DNA of 64,000 nt from contig NC_056005.1 of the NCBI RefSeq assembly GCF_018446385.1, positions 66,748,239-66,812,238 on the forward strand, given 5' to 3'. The position numbers and the translations under genes were made by a program. Under the pieces are notes generated by a model. It saw nothing but the letters and a program-made list of their open reading frames with translations, had not been told where the DNA came from and made no database searches. Positions 34,540-46,280 of this stretch are shown one piece after another (the first letter of the stretch is position 1; each line of letters starts with the position of its first letter). This stretch comes from Zingiber officinale (taxonomy: Eukaryota; Streptophyta; Magnoliopsida; Zingiberales; Zingiberaceae).

Positions 34540-36069
34540 ATGTCTAACGTCATGAAAATACTTTGCAGGTTAGGTGGATCTAACGGAGGGGAAGATCAAA
34601 ACAAGGATAAGGGGAAAGGCAAAGTATCCATGAAGGAGAAAGCGCTAGTGAAAGGAAAAGGAAAGTGCCCTACTCTAGATGAAGGTAAAACTATGAATTC
34701 AGAGTTAGAAATTAAGATCAGAAATCTAGATTTGATCATTTGTTTAGCCATAAATTAGTTTGTTTACGTTATATTGATAGTACAACCATGGAGCGCTTGG
34801 GAAAAAAAGGATAATGTGGATTGGTTGATTTACAATCTAGACTCAAATGATATGATGTACACTTGTGAACCGACCTATCCACGTTTTGTCCTAGAATTGT
34901 TGAGTTTGTTAGAGTCTAATTTCACTTCCAATGATGATCATGATGGATAAATTAGTTTAGATTAATGAATCATGATTACCTTTGGACTCTTTATGAATTT
35001 AATAATTATTTTAGATTACCTACAGGGATAACTCACAAGTTTGATTTTAGATACAATGCTAATTCTTTTTGGAGCTTAATCATCAGTCTAAGTGAGCCCT
35101 ATGCCCCATCTAGATGTAAAGCTTCCCATATATAGAACCCCATCTTTCGATAACTCCACCGTGTTATGAGAAAGACTATCTATGGTAGGGGTTAGAGTGA
35201 TGGGGTGGTAAGAAAAGTAGAGCATTACTCTATATGGGCCATGATCCACAAAATTGAATTTGACGGAGGGTTACACCTTTTACAAACTATGCAGAGGGCG
35301 GGGAAAGTGAACTTGAGAATAATCATGTTTGGTGGGTTCATTATGACCATTGCTAGGAAACTTGAATTAGACCTCTCGGGTCTAGAGGCTATACATGAAA
35401 ATATCAAAATAGATATAGATACGTGTCTAGCAATGAACATGAAATATCTGGATGAAAATGGGTTCAGTTTTCCTAGAAGATATGGTTTCCCTATCCCTTT
35501 ACCCAATCATGACTACATGATAGTTCATAACCCCAACAACTGGATTATTAAATAAAAAATTCACAGTTCCTTCGCATCCCCTAGAGAGCATCATGAGTAT
35601 CCCTCTCCTAGAGGTCCTTTGCTGGTCAAATTTTCCAACCCGTCTAGACATTCATTTTCTGATGGTAGTGCAAGATTTTGTAACTTTGATTTCTCTATTT
35701 TTCGTACATCATTGGACTCTCTTCATGAGAAGCAAGACATTTCTCATAAGATGTTGGAGGACCATTGTGACTTCACTCTTGATCAGTTCTAATATGTACA
35801 TGACCAATTTCAAAAGAGGGATGATTTTTATAATAGGGTATCCAATTTTGTACGAGACTACTACACTCATCAGGGAAAGCATTAGACAACAGATGGCCAC
35901 GTTATACTAGTACCATGAAAATATTGGCCATCTCCCTAGAGTCCCTAGATTTCCTCCTGGGCCACGCTCTCCACCGGAGAGCAGACCTCCTTCGAGTGGT
36001 CAATCTTCAACGAGTGGTAGACCTACCCGTTCCCCTCCCCCTTTCCCTCGCCCACCCCCATATTTTTAA
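34540..36069 (+). pseudogene. ATHILA ORF1-family protein of element B (decayed)
   Basis: Starts MSNVMKILCRLGGSNGGEDQ with a Lys-rich N-terminus like the intact copy at 56907. Stops begin at about 34756. YTCEPTYPRFVLELLSLLES, KVEHYSIWAMIHKIEFDGGL, FGGFIMTIARKLELDLSGLE and NIKIDIDTCLAMNMKYLDEN are conserved pieces in order. The Pro-rich C-terminus is recognisable near 36010-36066 in a shifted frame. Not functional. Confidence 0.85.
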
Positions 36070-36106
36070 TTTCATTGAGGACAATGAAATGTCCAAGTCT
36101 GGGGGG
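36069..36106 (+). other. Hairpin + internal polypurine module, element B
   Basis: Starts in the stop codon of the second ORF. ATTTCATTG (36069-36077), loop AGGA, CAATGAAAT (36082-36090), then AAGTCTGGGGGG at 36095-36106. The stem is the compensated version of the array copies (TTTCATCG / CGATGAAA). Confidence 0.85.
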
Positions 36107-37238
36107 CTTGTATATATGTATAGTTGTAGTTTATTTTTGCATTTTGCTTTCTTAGTTTAGTTGCACTTTGTTTTCTTAGATTAGTTTTCTCTCATGTTTT
36201 GAGGCATTTTGAGTTACACTATCCACACTATTATTGCTGACTTGTCTAAAAGTAAACTTCTAGCACTATCATTACTAGAGATCATGTGTTACACTTTTTA
36301 GTGCTAGTATATTTAGGGATTTATTTTTTCTATCTCTAGCGAAACAAAATGAGCATAACATTTAATTGATAACAAAAATTTTTCACATGTTTATCATTTA
36401 GATTAATGTTGTTAGGTTATTAGTGCTAATATGTTTGATGATTTACTTTTCTCTATCTTCAATATCACAACATAAGCATTGTATTTCATTGAAAGGATTT
36501 GATTCTAGTCTAGCTTAAGGATCTCTTTACACTTTGTAGTATTTTGATAGTTGAAGATTCTGAAAATAGTCATGATTCATAGACTTGGTGAATACATAAA
36601 TTCCCATGGTGATTTCTTAACTACATCTTGGTCACTAGATTGATACTCGAAGCATTAAAGCCCATTTGAAAAAAATGAAAATCCCACCAATTTCATTCTT
36701 ACAAATGTGCAATTAAAAAAAAGTATATGAAATAAGGAATTGAAAAATTTATTATCGTGAGTGGAAACTAATTGTTTGCCCCTTTTAGACCGAGTTAGGT
36801 TACTGGAGAAATGAACACTATATTTCTCTTGATATCGAGTGCATTCTTTAAACCTTGGGTAGATTTAAGATAGATAAACCAAGCAGTGTTTACTATTGGA
36901 AATAAAAAGAAAAGATGGTTCAATGATAACTTGACTAGGATTAAGAATTGATACTTGAGAAATTTAGGTCATAATTTGCACTAAGCATGGAGAACTCATT
37001 CTTATGCTAAGTTAAATTTATTTATGATCATGCTCATTATTGAATTTTTTTGAAAGAGATAAATTTATGATCATGCACTTACTCCTACACATGTTTCTAG
37101 ACTGTAAACTTTTATTTGATAACAATCAAATGCTTTCTTATAGATCATTCTTGATTATGCTCAATAGTTTCAATTTGATAAAAATGAATAAAATCACTAG
37201 GGATACACATTATTAGCTCATGAATCTAAATTGCAGAG
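36107..37238 (+). other. Conserved non-coding 3' region of element B
   Basis: No ORF. Shares blocks with 50900-51870 of the array copies, for example AGTCATGATTCAT, TTCCATGGTGAT, CATTAAAGC.CATTTGGAAAAA and GACCGAGTTAGGTTACTGG, so it is conserved between subfamilies despite lacking coding capacity. Confidence 0.75.
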
Positions 37239-37275
37239 TTTGCTTAAGGACAAGCAAAAATTTAAGTCTAGGGTG
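37239..37275 (+). other. Hairpin + terminal polypurine module, element B
   Basis: TTTGCTT (37239-37245), loop AAGGAC, AAGCAAA (37252-37258), then TTTAAGTCTAGGGTG directly before the 3' LTR. The purine tract has one interruption relative to the array copies. Confidence 0.8.
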
Positions 37276-39142
37276 TGATGTGCACAGATTCTATATATTA
37301 TTTTATACTGTTTAACGCACATCTTTCTGTATTCAATGCCTATGATCTATGCTTTTGCACCTTTTATCATTTTCATGTTAGCATAATTACTATTTTACAT
37401 CCAGAGATTTTCTCAATGTCTATTTTCATTTTTAGGAGTAGTTCAGAGCAGAAAAAATATTCAAAAGACGTAAAAGAAGATCATTTGAAGAAGACTATAA
37501 CCTAGCCATGTCTCCCCCGGGTTATTGAAAGCAAAGGATTGGAGTGCCCTAGTCTTGGGGAACAAGCGACAATAAATTTCCAGAGTCAAATTACACCTAG
37601 CCATGCCTTGAGGCATGGCCAGGAGAAGCTCCAGAAGGATGCCTGTGCCTAAAGGCACAACTAAGGAACTAGTGCCAGAGAGCTCAACCTAGTGCAGAAT
37701 TAGATTGGGTTGTGCCATTTGACATGGCCATGACCCAAAATCCAGCTTTTCTCTAGTTTTGAAGGATTATCTATGCCAAATGGCATGGCCCAAAAGGCCT
37801 AAGAAGAGCAGTTTCTACACTGGTCATGCTAATTGACATGGCTAATAAGCTAAAGATAGCTCTGGTCGTGCCAAATGGCACGACCAGAAGCCAGAGAGTG
37901 GCCTTGCCAGTGTCAAATGGCATAGGCCATGCCCCTGGGCATGTCTACCCCATGCCCCCACCCCTATAAAAGGTGTACTTCATCCCCTTTACAAAAGGGA
38001 GGAAGTTCCAAGGCCAAAGGAGACCCCTAGGTCGAATCTTTACACCATGAGTCATAATCTGGATGATCTGAGGTTGTTTTACTGCTCCATCCTTGTTGAC
38101 ACTCCAAGATCTACATCCAAGGGCTTCACTCGACATCAAAGGATAAACTTCTTCTTCTCATGCTTTGAGTTTTTGAAGTTTCTATCATTTTGAGTCCTTG
38201 GATTGTATTTATTTCTATTATGGAGTAAATCTGCATTATTCTAGGATGTAGGGAGTAATTGAAATGTGTAGTTGATGTAACACTCTATGCATTTGACAAT
38301 TTTCTTGTTTAATGAAGCTTTTATGGCACTTGTTTTGTTTGATGAAATGCTTGCAAGAAAGCTTTTTCTATGGATCTGAATTTTATCTATCTAGATTGTA
38401 TTTCTGTATACATAGATCTAATTTCTGTACTTGATACATTGCTATGTATCTAGATCTGAGCATGAATATGAAGTTTTATTGAATAATTACATAGATTGTT
38501 ACCTTTTTTGAGTGTATGTTCCGATATAGCTTGGCATGGCTTTAGGATGCTTATATAACGTTGAGTATCTAAGGTAACTATCCTTCTATATGGAACATAA
38601 CCTCCTAGGAGAGAACAATTCTATGTATGGATGAGTCTATCATTTGACCTAATGGATTTTCCCTAATCATATGTTATAGTAAGTGACCTACATAATCTAG
38701 AGATGTAAACCCGAGGGAGGCCTTGTAACAGGAGGTACTCTACTGAAATCTCGAACTCTCTATGTTACTTCTTCACTTGATGGCATACTTAGTTACCGAC
38801 TGGGAAAGTACTCTGATAAACCATCGCGAGGTGGTATTCGGTAGTTATTTAAACTATCCTACAAACATAGAAGTGGAGAACTAGGATTGGGTAAATTTAT
38901 AGCACAACATTCACCATTTTAATGAAATCGAAGGCCTAGAATATCTTGAATTAAAGGCGTCCTCAATTATCTTTCTTCTATTTTCACATTTTAGTTGAAA
39001 ATCTTAAATCAAACAATTATCGATGTTGTCTTGTTAAATTTGAAGTGTAAAACTAATTAGCATTTGATCCTTAATACTTGTGGGATCAACTTATAAAAAT
39101 TTAATTACTTGACGATGCCCATGCGCTTGCGGGAATACATCA
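37276..39142 (+). mobile_element. 3' LTR of Athila-like element B
   Basis: TGATGTGCACAGATTC..GCGGGAATACATCA, parallel to 24490-26374 throughout with scattered substitutions and small indels. The TGCCAAATGGCA-type array is at about 37595-37945, then TATAAAAG at 37967. Confidence 0.9.
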
Positions 39143-40106
39143 CAAAACAAAATTAACATAATAAAAATAAGAAGTTTAGTAATTAGATTATGTCTTCCTG
39201 AGACTAGTATCTAGTCAGAGTTTCAACTTAGATTTCTGAAATTGACCTTAATTAGACCTGCGCCTAAAGTTCCTAATTGGGACTCGTTCTCATTGGAACA
39301 CTCTCCTCTAGTGCTTACTACCATTTACCTGCCAAACATCTGGTCCTCCAAACCTATTTGGACTTTCTCTGGTCTTGCTTAGTATCTAACCAAGATGATC
39401 TATTAAGACTTACTTGCAATACTAAGTTAGCACAATAAATATAAAATAGTAAAGAAAAATAGTGAGCATCATTAATAATTCGTTGGTCCGATTGATCATG
39501 CATACTATACTAGAAACCAGTCTGTCACACATGCTTGGATTTTACTGCTCCAAGACTTCTCATTGCCTAGGGTCACCTCCCCCTAGGGTTGCCCAGCTTC
39601 ACTCACTAGGACTTCCATTGCATGGCTTCACTAACGAGAATTTTCACCATCTAGCTTCACTCACTAGGGTCCGGCTTCACTTACTAGGACTTCAATCACC
39701 TAGCTTCACTAAGTAGGGTCTAGTTTCACTTACTAGGACTTCCACTACCTAGGTTCACTCACTAGAACCTGACTTCACTCACCAGGACTTCCACCACTTA
39801 GCTTCACTCACTTGGGCCCGACTTCACTCACCAGAACTTCCACTACCTAGCATTACTCACTAGGGCCTGACTTCACTCAACAGGACTTCCACTACTTAGC
39901 TTCACTCACTAGGACCTCTCTTCACTCACTAAAACCTCGTTTCACTCACTAGGACTTCCCCTTGCCAAACCAAGTTAGAACTTTTCCTTACTAGTCATCT
40001 AGTCCTAACTAGACTTCTTTCTTCCAAACATCATGTCCTATTTGGATCAACCCTTGGTCAAACTAATTAGACATAAGTACATTGTCAAATATCAATTGCA
40101 CCAACA
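39143..40106 (-). mobile_element. LTR family D, 5' part on minus strand (split LTR)
   Basis: Continuation of the LTR at 23752-24489 after the Athila-like insertion. On the minus strand it starts TGTTGGTGCAATTG at 40106. It contains the ~49-bp tandem repeat below. 40107-40157 is a short unassigned flank before the next gypsy LTR. Confidence 0.6.
39580..39960. repeat. ~49-bp tandem repeat in LTR D
   Basis: Units of the form CTTCACTCACTAGGGCCTGA plus CTTCACTCACCAGGACTTCC then ACTACCTAG, about seven diverged copies (landmarks near 39656, 39705, 39755, 39803, 39852, 39900). No coding sense. Confidence 0.85.
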
Positions 40107-40157
40107 ATCCACACCATGGGGCCTGTAGATTGCTGGCGTTGCTGACTAGTTTGATTC

Positions 40158-43095
40158 TGTAAAATACCAAAAATAGATGAATATTAATAAGGGAATTTTT
40201 CAGAGTTTTTAGAAATTTTTCGAGAATTTTTTGGAGCTCGTACGGACGAGTTAACGGGGATAAAAACGGGGTTGGGAAAAAACCTGTTTAGGCTACCCAT
40301 TTAAACGAGAAAAAGTTTAATTTCTTTTCCTTTACTTTTCATTTCTTTTATTTTTGTTTTTCTTCTTTTCCTTCATTTTTATTCCCTCACCCGCGTTCCT
40401 TTCCTCCCGAGCCTCACTCGACGTCGACACCATCTTCTCCTCCGAGCCCTAACCGCCCGAGCACGCGACGGTTCTTCTCCTTCTTTTTCTCCTCTTCCTC
40501 TGCTGGCATAAACCACTCGCGGAGCATCTCAATGCTGCTGACTTCTGCCCGAGCCCTCTTCTCTCTCGGATCTTTGCCGAGCCGCCCTTTCCTTCTCCTT
40601 TTCCCCTTCCTCGTGTGCCCTAGCCAACGCCGTCTCCCCGACGTCGATCACAGTCAACGTTGAGCCCAAGCCACCGACGTCCGTCGCCCTAGCCGTGGAG
40701 ATCCCGAGCACTGGCCACCGACTCTTGACCCGAGCAGCACCGCCGCACCCTTTTCCCTAACACCAGCCGACTCCTCCTCCTCTCTGAGCTAGCGACACTG
40801 CCGATCCCTTGCCTCTGCCCTAGCCTCCAGCCGCGTGCCCTATTTGATCTTTGAGGTAAGTTTTGGTTTGGAATTAGGTTATGGTTGGGCAGTAATCTCC
40901 ACTCATGAACTTGATCCTCTCCTAGCTGTTAATCTAGGTCACGGATTGGTGAGGTTTTGTGTATTGTGGGGTGTTTTTGATTTCCGGCAGTAACCCCATC
41001 TTGCAGCGTCTAGTGCCAGTTCCAACAGTGGCTAGGTAGTGAGGTAAGGAGTAGAGAATTTTATCCTTGTTGTAGATTCTGTGTTGTTTGGACTACTGTA
41101 ATGATTTTTGAGTTCCATTCTAATCTGGACACTAAAATGTAGGGTATTTGATTTAGAGGGCAGCACCATTTACCTCGTTTCAGTCAGGTTTATTGGCTGT
41201 AAATTGTCTCCGGCTGTGGATTCACGTTGCGGCTGTGAATTGAGGTACGGTATAGGGTTTTATTTTGATCATGTTGTCGATGATTGATGGATTTGTTAAT
41301 AACTAATGTTAACCTAGGTACATGTATTGAATTAGGGCTAAATCGGGTAAGATGCTATGATTACCATGCTTATTGCAAGTCCTAATTCGAATGGATTAAT
41401 TAGAAACGATTGAGGAGTTAAATGATTCAATTAGAGTTTATAATTGGATCTGGGTTTATATTAGCTTCTCGAGGTTTTGATTTAGTTAATTTATTTATAT
41501 ATAATTAGCTAAATTTGGATACCATGTACTACAGGACTTTGACGCGAGACGAGTATCTCGATTACCGGATTGGAACATTTTATTGGAGGTGGGTACTTTT
41601 GACTTTATGTCTTTGATATGCATAGTAGTGAATTTAACAAGTAGCAATAATTATGTTCTCTTATTTGTTTCGGTTAATCACTACCCGATACCTATTACAT
41701 GATTGGTTGATTGCTTGTTTTGCATCTCATGTATTCCTTACCTGTTGATACATGCTTATAGGGGTAGTGATACATCATGCTTCACCATGTTCAGGACCTA
41801 GGTTTTATACCTTCAGTGTACCTTTGATTTGATTCGTTGACCTATGGTGCACTTTTATATATATATGGATTAGCTCAGGATATTTTTGTGGTTAGTGCCA
41901 TGCACCATTCGCATGATTGCATGTTGTGCGATAGTCCGCTCCATTATTGTTGAGCACATCGCCAGTTACATGGATCTGCACACACCACCACTCATGGGTT
42001 AGTGGTCGATTCAGGCAGTGTGTGTTGCAACAGGGACTTTGTTTGGCTCCGTTGGTCCGCTCATGGGTAGCGTGATGCAACATGTTAGCCGGCAAGGATT
42101 CCTCCCCGTCATCGTGTACCGGGAGTTGAGAGCATTGCACTCCCCCATTTTTGATTTGGGGTAGGAGGATAGGTGTACTCCGATAGCATCCCGTCCACTC
42201 GGTCACTCATCAGGAGTAGTGACGACAGAGTGTACGGTTGTCACAGCCCTACCCACTCGGCCTCACAATTGTATGTGATATGATCGACTGGCATCAGGGG
42301 TGACCAGGACGCATCATTAGCATCATATGCATGATGCATTTATTGCTTATGTTTGTGCTTGCTGCATTTATATGCTGTATATTGTTTGGACGCCTATGTT
42401 TGACATGCATATAGGATTTCTATGCCACTCGGACTATTTATCCTTATACCCAGGCCCTGGTTAGTACAGTTTTTCTCCTGTTTACTTCAGTTGCATTTCA
42501 TCCTTTTATATCAGGAGACTGTACGCATGATTAGTGCTAGATGTTATTTCCCTACTTTGCATATCAGTTGTACTTGCTGAGTGTTGGACTCACCCCGCCT
42601 CCATTGTTGTTATTTTTCATGTTAATGCTGTCAGGAGAGAGTTCCAGTTGATGGTCCCCTGCAGACCACGAGGATTTATTGACCTTTTAGTTTTTTTTCT
42701 TCTTATTTAACTATGTTTAGAATTGGTTTTTTTTGATACTTGGATAATGTATGGATTGTATTTGTTGATGGATTTTTATTCGATATGTTTTACTACATAC
42801 CTGCCTGGACGACAGAAGAGGTGAGTTTGTCGGATTTGTGTTTTATGAGTGTAGTGGAGTAGGAAAAATCGGATTTGAGCTTTATGGGTGTAGTGGAGGA
42901 GGGTTTTTTTCGAGTCATCTTATTACTGCTCTGTTTGTCTACTATTAAACTGCGTGGGTGATTGTTTATTTACTGTCATTATTCCAGCCGCATGTGGCTG
43001 AGGTATATGGATATGTAGAAAGTTTCAGATTGTCCACCGTACAGGGGAGATGCTGTCGAAATTTCTTCGGACAGGGACTCCTCCGGGGCGTGACA
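40158..43095 (+). mobile_element. 5' LTR of the Del/Tekay-like element
   Basis: TGTAAAATACC..GGGGCGTGACA, 2938 bp. It aligns with the minus-strand LTR at 1904-4650. A C/T- and CG-rich leader-like segment at 40380-40860 ends in a good splice donor context (GAGGTAAGT, about 40852-40860). No host gene is seen. Confidence 0.9.
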
Positions 43096-43102
43096 ATTTA
43101 TT

Positions 43103-43114
43103 TGGTATCAGAGC
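43103..43114 (+). other. Primer-binding site (tRNA-iMet type)
   Basis: TGGTATCAGAGC, seven bases inside the LTR end. Single copy here, unlike the array of four at 1656-1898 in the sister element. Confidence 0.92.
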
Positions 43115-43336
43115 CAGGTTTGCGAGTCAAACTGGACATTTTCGGATTTTCGTTATGGTTATGTTTCAGATTTCCGTTATGGATTTATATGGATTTTCGG
43201 TGATTTTCTTGTATGGAATTTTGAGGTCAGTTTGGGGACTGGACAGCGACGGAACATCTCCAGACAGCAAATATGTATGATGTTTATTTTATGATTGTTA
43301 TATTGGTAGTAATATCTGTAATATAACTTAACATAT

Positions 43337-44423
43337 ATGAGGAGATCTACGCGTATTGTGGCGAGACGTGGTGCTGGACGACCACGTACGAGGACCACGA
43401 GATCTCTGGATATGCTAGAGATGCCTACTATTGATGAGCCTGTCAGTGAGGGACAGACTCAGCATACTGCGGGCACGTCGGGCTCTCAGACCCCGACAGC
43501 TCCTATAGAGGTACCTACCTCGGTTATGCCGAGTGTACCTATCCCTACTGTAGTTCCGGTACCATCAGGGGTACCATTGGCGTTCCCGATATCTGCTCCA
43601 GCGCAGCATACGGCGTACCCGGCACCACCGCCACCTGGACCTACAGTGTACCCAACACCAGTGGCACCTGTGCCCCCAGCTGCGACCACTTTTGTTCACC
43701 CGGCAGTACCACCGACGGCTTATGCTCCAGTTTATACAGCAGCACCGGGAGTTGGTTTATTCCGCGGTACCACCTGTAACACCAGTTCTAGTGGTTCCGC
43801 CACTTCCTGCAGCCATCCCGACACAGCTCACTGATATTGCCGCGGCACAAGCTAGGATTCCAGTATTAGCAGAGTCGATGAAGACTCGATTCACACTCTT
43901 CCGAGCAGACCTTGATCCGAGTATGGCCTTGTCATGGATAGAGACTATGGAGCAGACCTTCTTCTATATGGCTTGCTCCGAGTGGGAGAAAGCAGAGCTG
44001 GCTGCTTTCCATTTACTGGATAAGGCTAACGCCTGGTGGATTACACAGCGTTCCATCATCGGTGAGCGGAACGTTACTTGGGTCAGGTTCAGAGAGGCTT
44101 TTGAAAGCCGTTTTTTTCCACTATCATATCAGATGGCTCGCCGGCAGGATTTCATGAGTCTGCGTCAGAATAATCGCACGGTGACAGAGTATAATACTGA
44201 ATTCAACCGGTTGGCTAAGTTTTGTCCAGAGTTAGTTGCGGAGGACAGATCTCGCATGATGCAGTTTATACAGGGACTAGATGGTTATCTGCAAGTAAGG
44301 CTTGCCAGTTTAGGGATCGTATCTTACTCTGGTGCACTGGATCGAGCTTTGATGATAGAGTTAGCTCAGCAGAGAGCATTTTCGGACAGGAAGAGGAAGC
44401 ATACAGGTCAGGCATCCGGATAG
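43337..44423 (+). pseudogene. Del/Tekay-like Gag, N-terminal and capsid part
   Basis: ATG at 43337 (MRRSTRIVARRGAGRPRTRT), then a Pro/Val-rich stretch. A frameshift between about 43740 and 43780 moves the reading to the frame ending at 44423. The capsid-type Retrotrans_gag domain (AWWITQRSIIGERNVTWVRF, SLRQNNRTVTEYNTEFNRLA) is intact. A TAG at 44421 stops translation 13 bases before the target duplication of the nested array. The reading frame resumes in phase at 61068. Confidence 0.88.
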
Positions 44424-44435
44424 ATCCAGCAGACA

Positions 44436-44440
44436 CTGGT
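44436..44440 (+). other. Target-site duplication, left (ACTGG)
   Basis: ACTGG immediately before LTR1, matching 61067-61071. Confidence 0.9.
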
Positions 44441-46031
44441 GATGTGCGAAGATTATATACTCTTTTATGCATGTTTTTACGCACATTTACATACTTTGAG
44501 CATGCTTGATCTATGCATTTTTATACTTCCAGCTTTCCTTTTAGCATATTTACTCTTTTGGTTCGGAGATCTGCTTTTTGTGCATTTTCTGTACACAGGA
44601 GTCGATTTGGTGAAGAATCTACATCTTTGGGCATGCATTGGAGGAAACGAAAGGAGAAAGCACCGGGCCGTGTACCTCACACGGCCATGCACTGGGATGG
44701 AGCTCGGGCCGTGTGGAGTTTGGCACCAACAGAAGAGGAAGATGACATGGCCGTGTGGACCTCGCACGGCCGTGTCAAGATTTGAAGCCAACCAGAGCAG
44801 AAGCCTTACATGGCCGTGTGGATCTACACGGCCGTGTGAGACTTCCAGAGACCAAGCAGGCTGTGGCCGTGTGCACCACACGGCCGTGCAGCTTTGGCAG
44901 AGAGGGAACTGGACATGGCCGTGTGAATCTCACACGGCCGTGTCACGGGGCCGTGTGGCGCCCGATTCCCTCCTCTATTTAAACCCTTCTTCATGAATTG
45001 AAAGGGGATCTCTCCCCCTTTGGGAGAAAGCAAGATTTGGTGGTTTCCTCCCATTCTTGGGAGGATTTCTGGGCGATTCTAAGGGAGATCTCGACGATTC
45101 CGGCTTCGGAGCGAGGATTGGATCAGAAGACAAGGCTTCTTCATAGATAAGTTTTCTCTTTTCCCCTCTTCTTGTTTTCTTGGATAGGGGATTCAAGGAA
45201 TGCTTGTAATTTCTATTCTTTCGGGTTTTCTTCCTCGATTCATGGAGTAGATCTTGTATTCTAGGATTAAGGGAGTATTTGTATGATGGATTGATGTAAT
45301 CTCTTATGGATTTGCCATTTTCTTGTTTCAATGACATTATCTTGCTTGTATCAATTAGATCTTGAATGATTGATGGTGATTTGTGATTAATTCTCATTCT
45401 TGATTGATTGTTTGGATTTCTTATGGACTTTGTAAAGATAAACTCTCACTCGATCATCCGAGGGATCCACGTGACAGGTGCAAGCCCGTGTAAGGACGTT
45501 TGAGAGATAATCTTGAAGAGGAAATAGGGATATTCAAGAGAGTAGGATGGATTTTATGATTAGCTTCTTGTATCTTGATAGATTAATGAGTCGTGGGCTT
45601 CTACGTTGATATCCGAGGAAGGCATAGTAATAGGTGCATTTCTGTGTAAGGACAACATAGGTTCATGTCTAATTAATCCTATTTAGATACATTTCTCAGT
45701 CCTTAGCCGGTTGTCTATTGCAAGAGGGAACCGGCAACTTTCTACATGTTTGGCAATTGAGGGATAAGAATTGGTGAATCATTTACATTCAAGAAATCTT
45801 ACAAAGAAACCGAAACTCCTAGAATCTTCCTTTATCATAACCCAAAACTCTAAACTCTTGTTTGTTGATCTTTAATATTAGATTTGATTACCTTTACTTT
45901 GCTTTTGAAACAATTGGATAGTTGTTTAGCTAATTCGCATTGAGACATTTCTAGTGCTTATTCCAGTCCCTGTGGATACGATAATCTTTTATATTACTTG
46001 CGACATTTCCGTACACTTGCGGAGAGTAACA
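44441..46031 (+). mobile_element. LTR1 of Athila-like array A
   Basis: TGATGTGCGAAG..GAGAGTAACA, 1591 bp. Palindrome array 44663-44958, TATTTAAA at 44976-44983. It lacks one 54-bp palindrome unit present in LTR2, exactly between two copies of CACACGGCCGTG. Confidence 0.93.
44663..44958. repeat. GGCCGTGT/ACACGGCC palindrome array in LTR1
   Basis: Repeated stems GGCCGTGTG - 4 to 8 nt - CACACGGCC, chained so that neighbouring arms also form the perfect palindrome ACACGGCCGTGT. It ends about 20 bp upstream of the TATA-like TATTTAAA. Equivalent arrays: 52136-52486 (LTR2) and, eroded, 59690-60005 (LTR3). Confidence 0.93.
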
Positions 46032-46037
46032 AGTTTT

Positions 46038-46053
46038 TGGCGCCGTTGCCGGG
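46038..46053 (+). other. Primer-binding site (tRNA-Asp type), unit 1
   Basis: TGGCGCCGTTGCCGGG, complementary to the plant tRNA-Asp 3' end, as in Athila elements. Confidence 0.92.
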
Positions 46054-46280
46054 GACTGCGCTATAACATTAGGAATTATCAATTGAGTTAGACTAAACAT
46101 AACATTTGTTTTCCTTTCATATTGCATAGTTGTAACTAATCATTAGATTTCTATTTTTTTTAGTTTCTTGTATAACTTTCACTTCTTGTTAATTCTTTTT
46201 GTACAAATTCAATTCTGCATTTTTGATTCTTCTAATTTTCTTTTTGTGTCGAATTGCTATCTGCTATCTTGTTCTTGTGT

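Larger units (their letters stand above)
24490..39142 (+). mobile_element. Athila-like non-autonomous gypsy element B (old copy)
   Basis: 5' LTR 24490-26374, tRNA-Asp-type PBS, decayed gag-protease (26603-29248), palindrome-rich spacer, ATHILA ORF1-like ORF (34540-36069, decayed), two hairpin-purine modules, and 3' LTR 37276-39142. Flanks TAAAA (24485-24489) and CAAAA (39143-39147) look like a target duplication with one change. There is no RT, RNase H or integrase anywhere in the internal region once the nested copia (29836-34159) is set aside. Stops in all ORFs and visible LTR divergence show it is older than the array at 44441-61066. Confidence 0.88.

Noticed and set aside
23747-40111. LTR D as a clean solo LTR with target duplication
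   Set aside because: The flanking pentamers GTTCA and ATCCA do not match, so the boundary or the solo status is uncertain.
43486-43689. Gly-rich minus-strand ORF opposite the Del-like gag
   Set aside because: Antisense shadow of the Pro/Val-rich Gag linker.
44663-44958. Regularly spaced palindromes resembling a CRISPR array
   Set aside because: The repeats are short stems of one motif within an LTR, spacers are irregular and similar between copies, there are no cas genes, and the context is a plant retrotransposon.
44439-45054. Overlapping ORFs on both strands over LTR1 (also over LTR2 and LTR3)
   Set aside because: They read through the GGCCGTGT/ACACGGCC array, giving repeated HGRV/RPC peptides; they are shadows of the palindromes.
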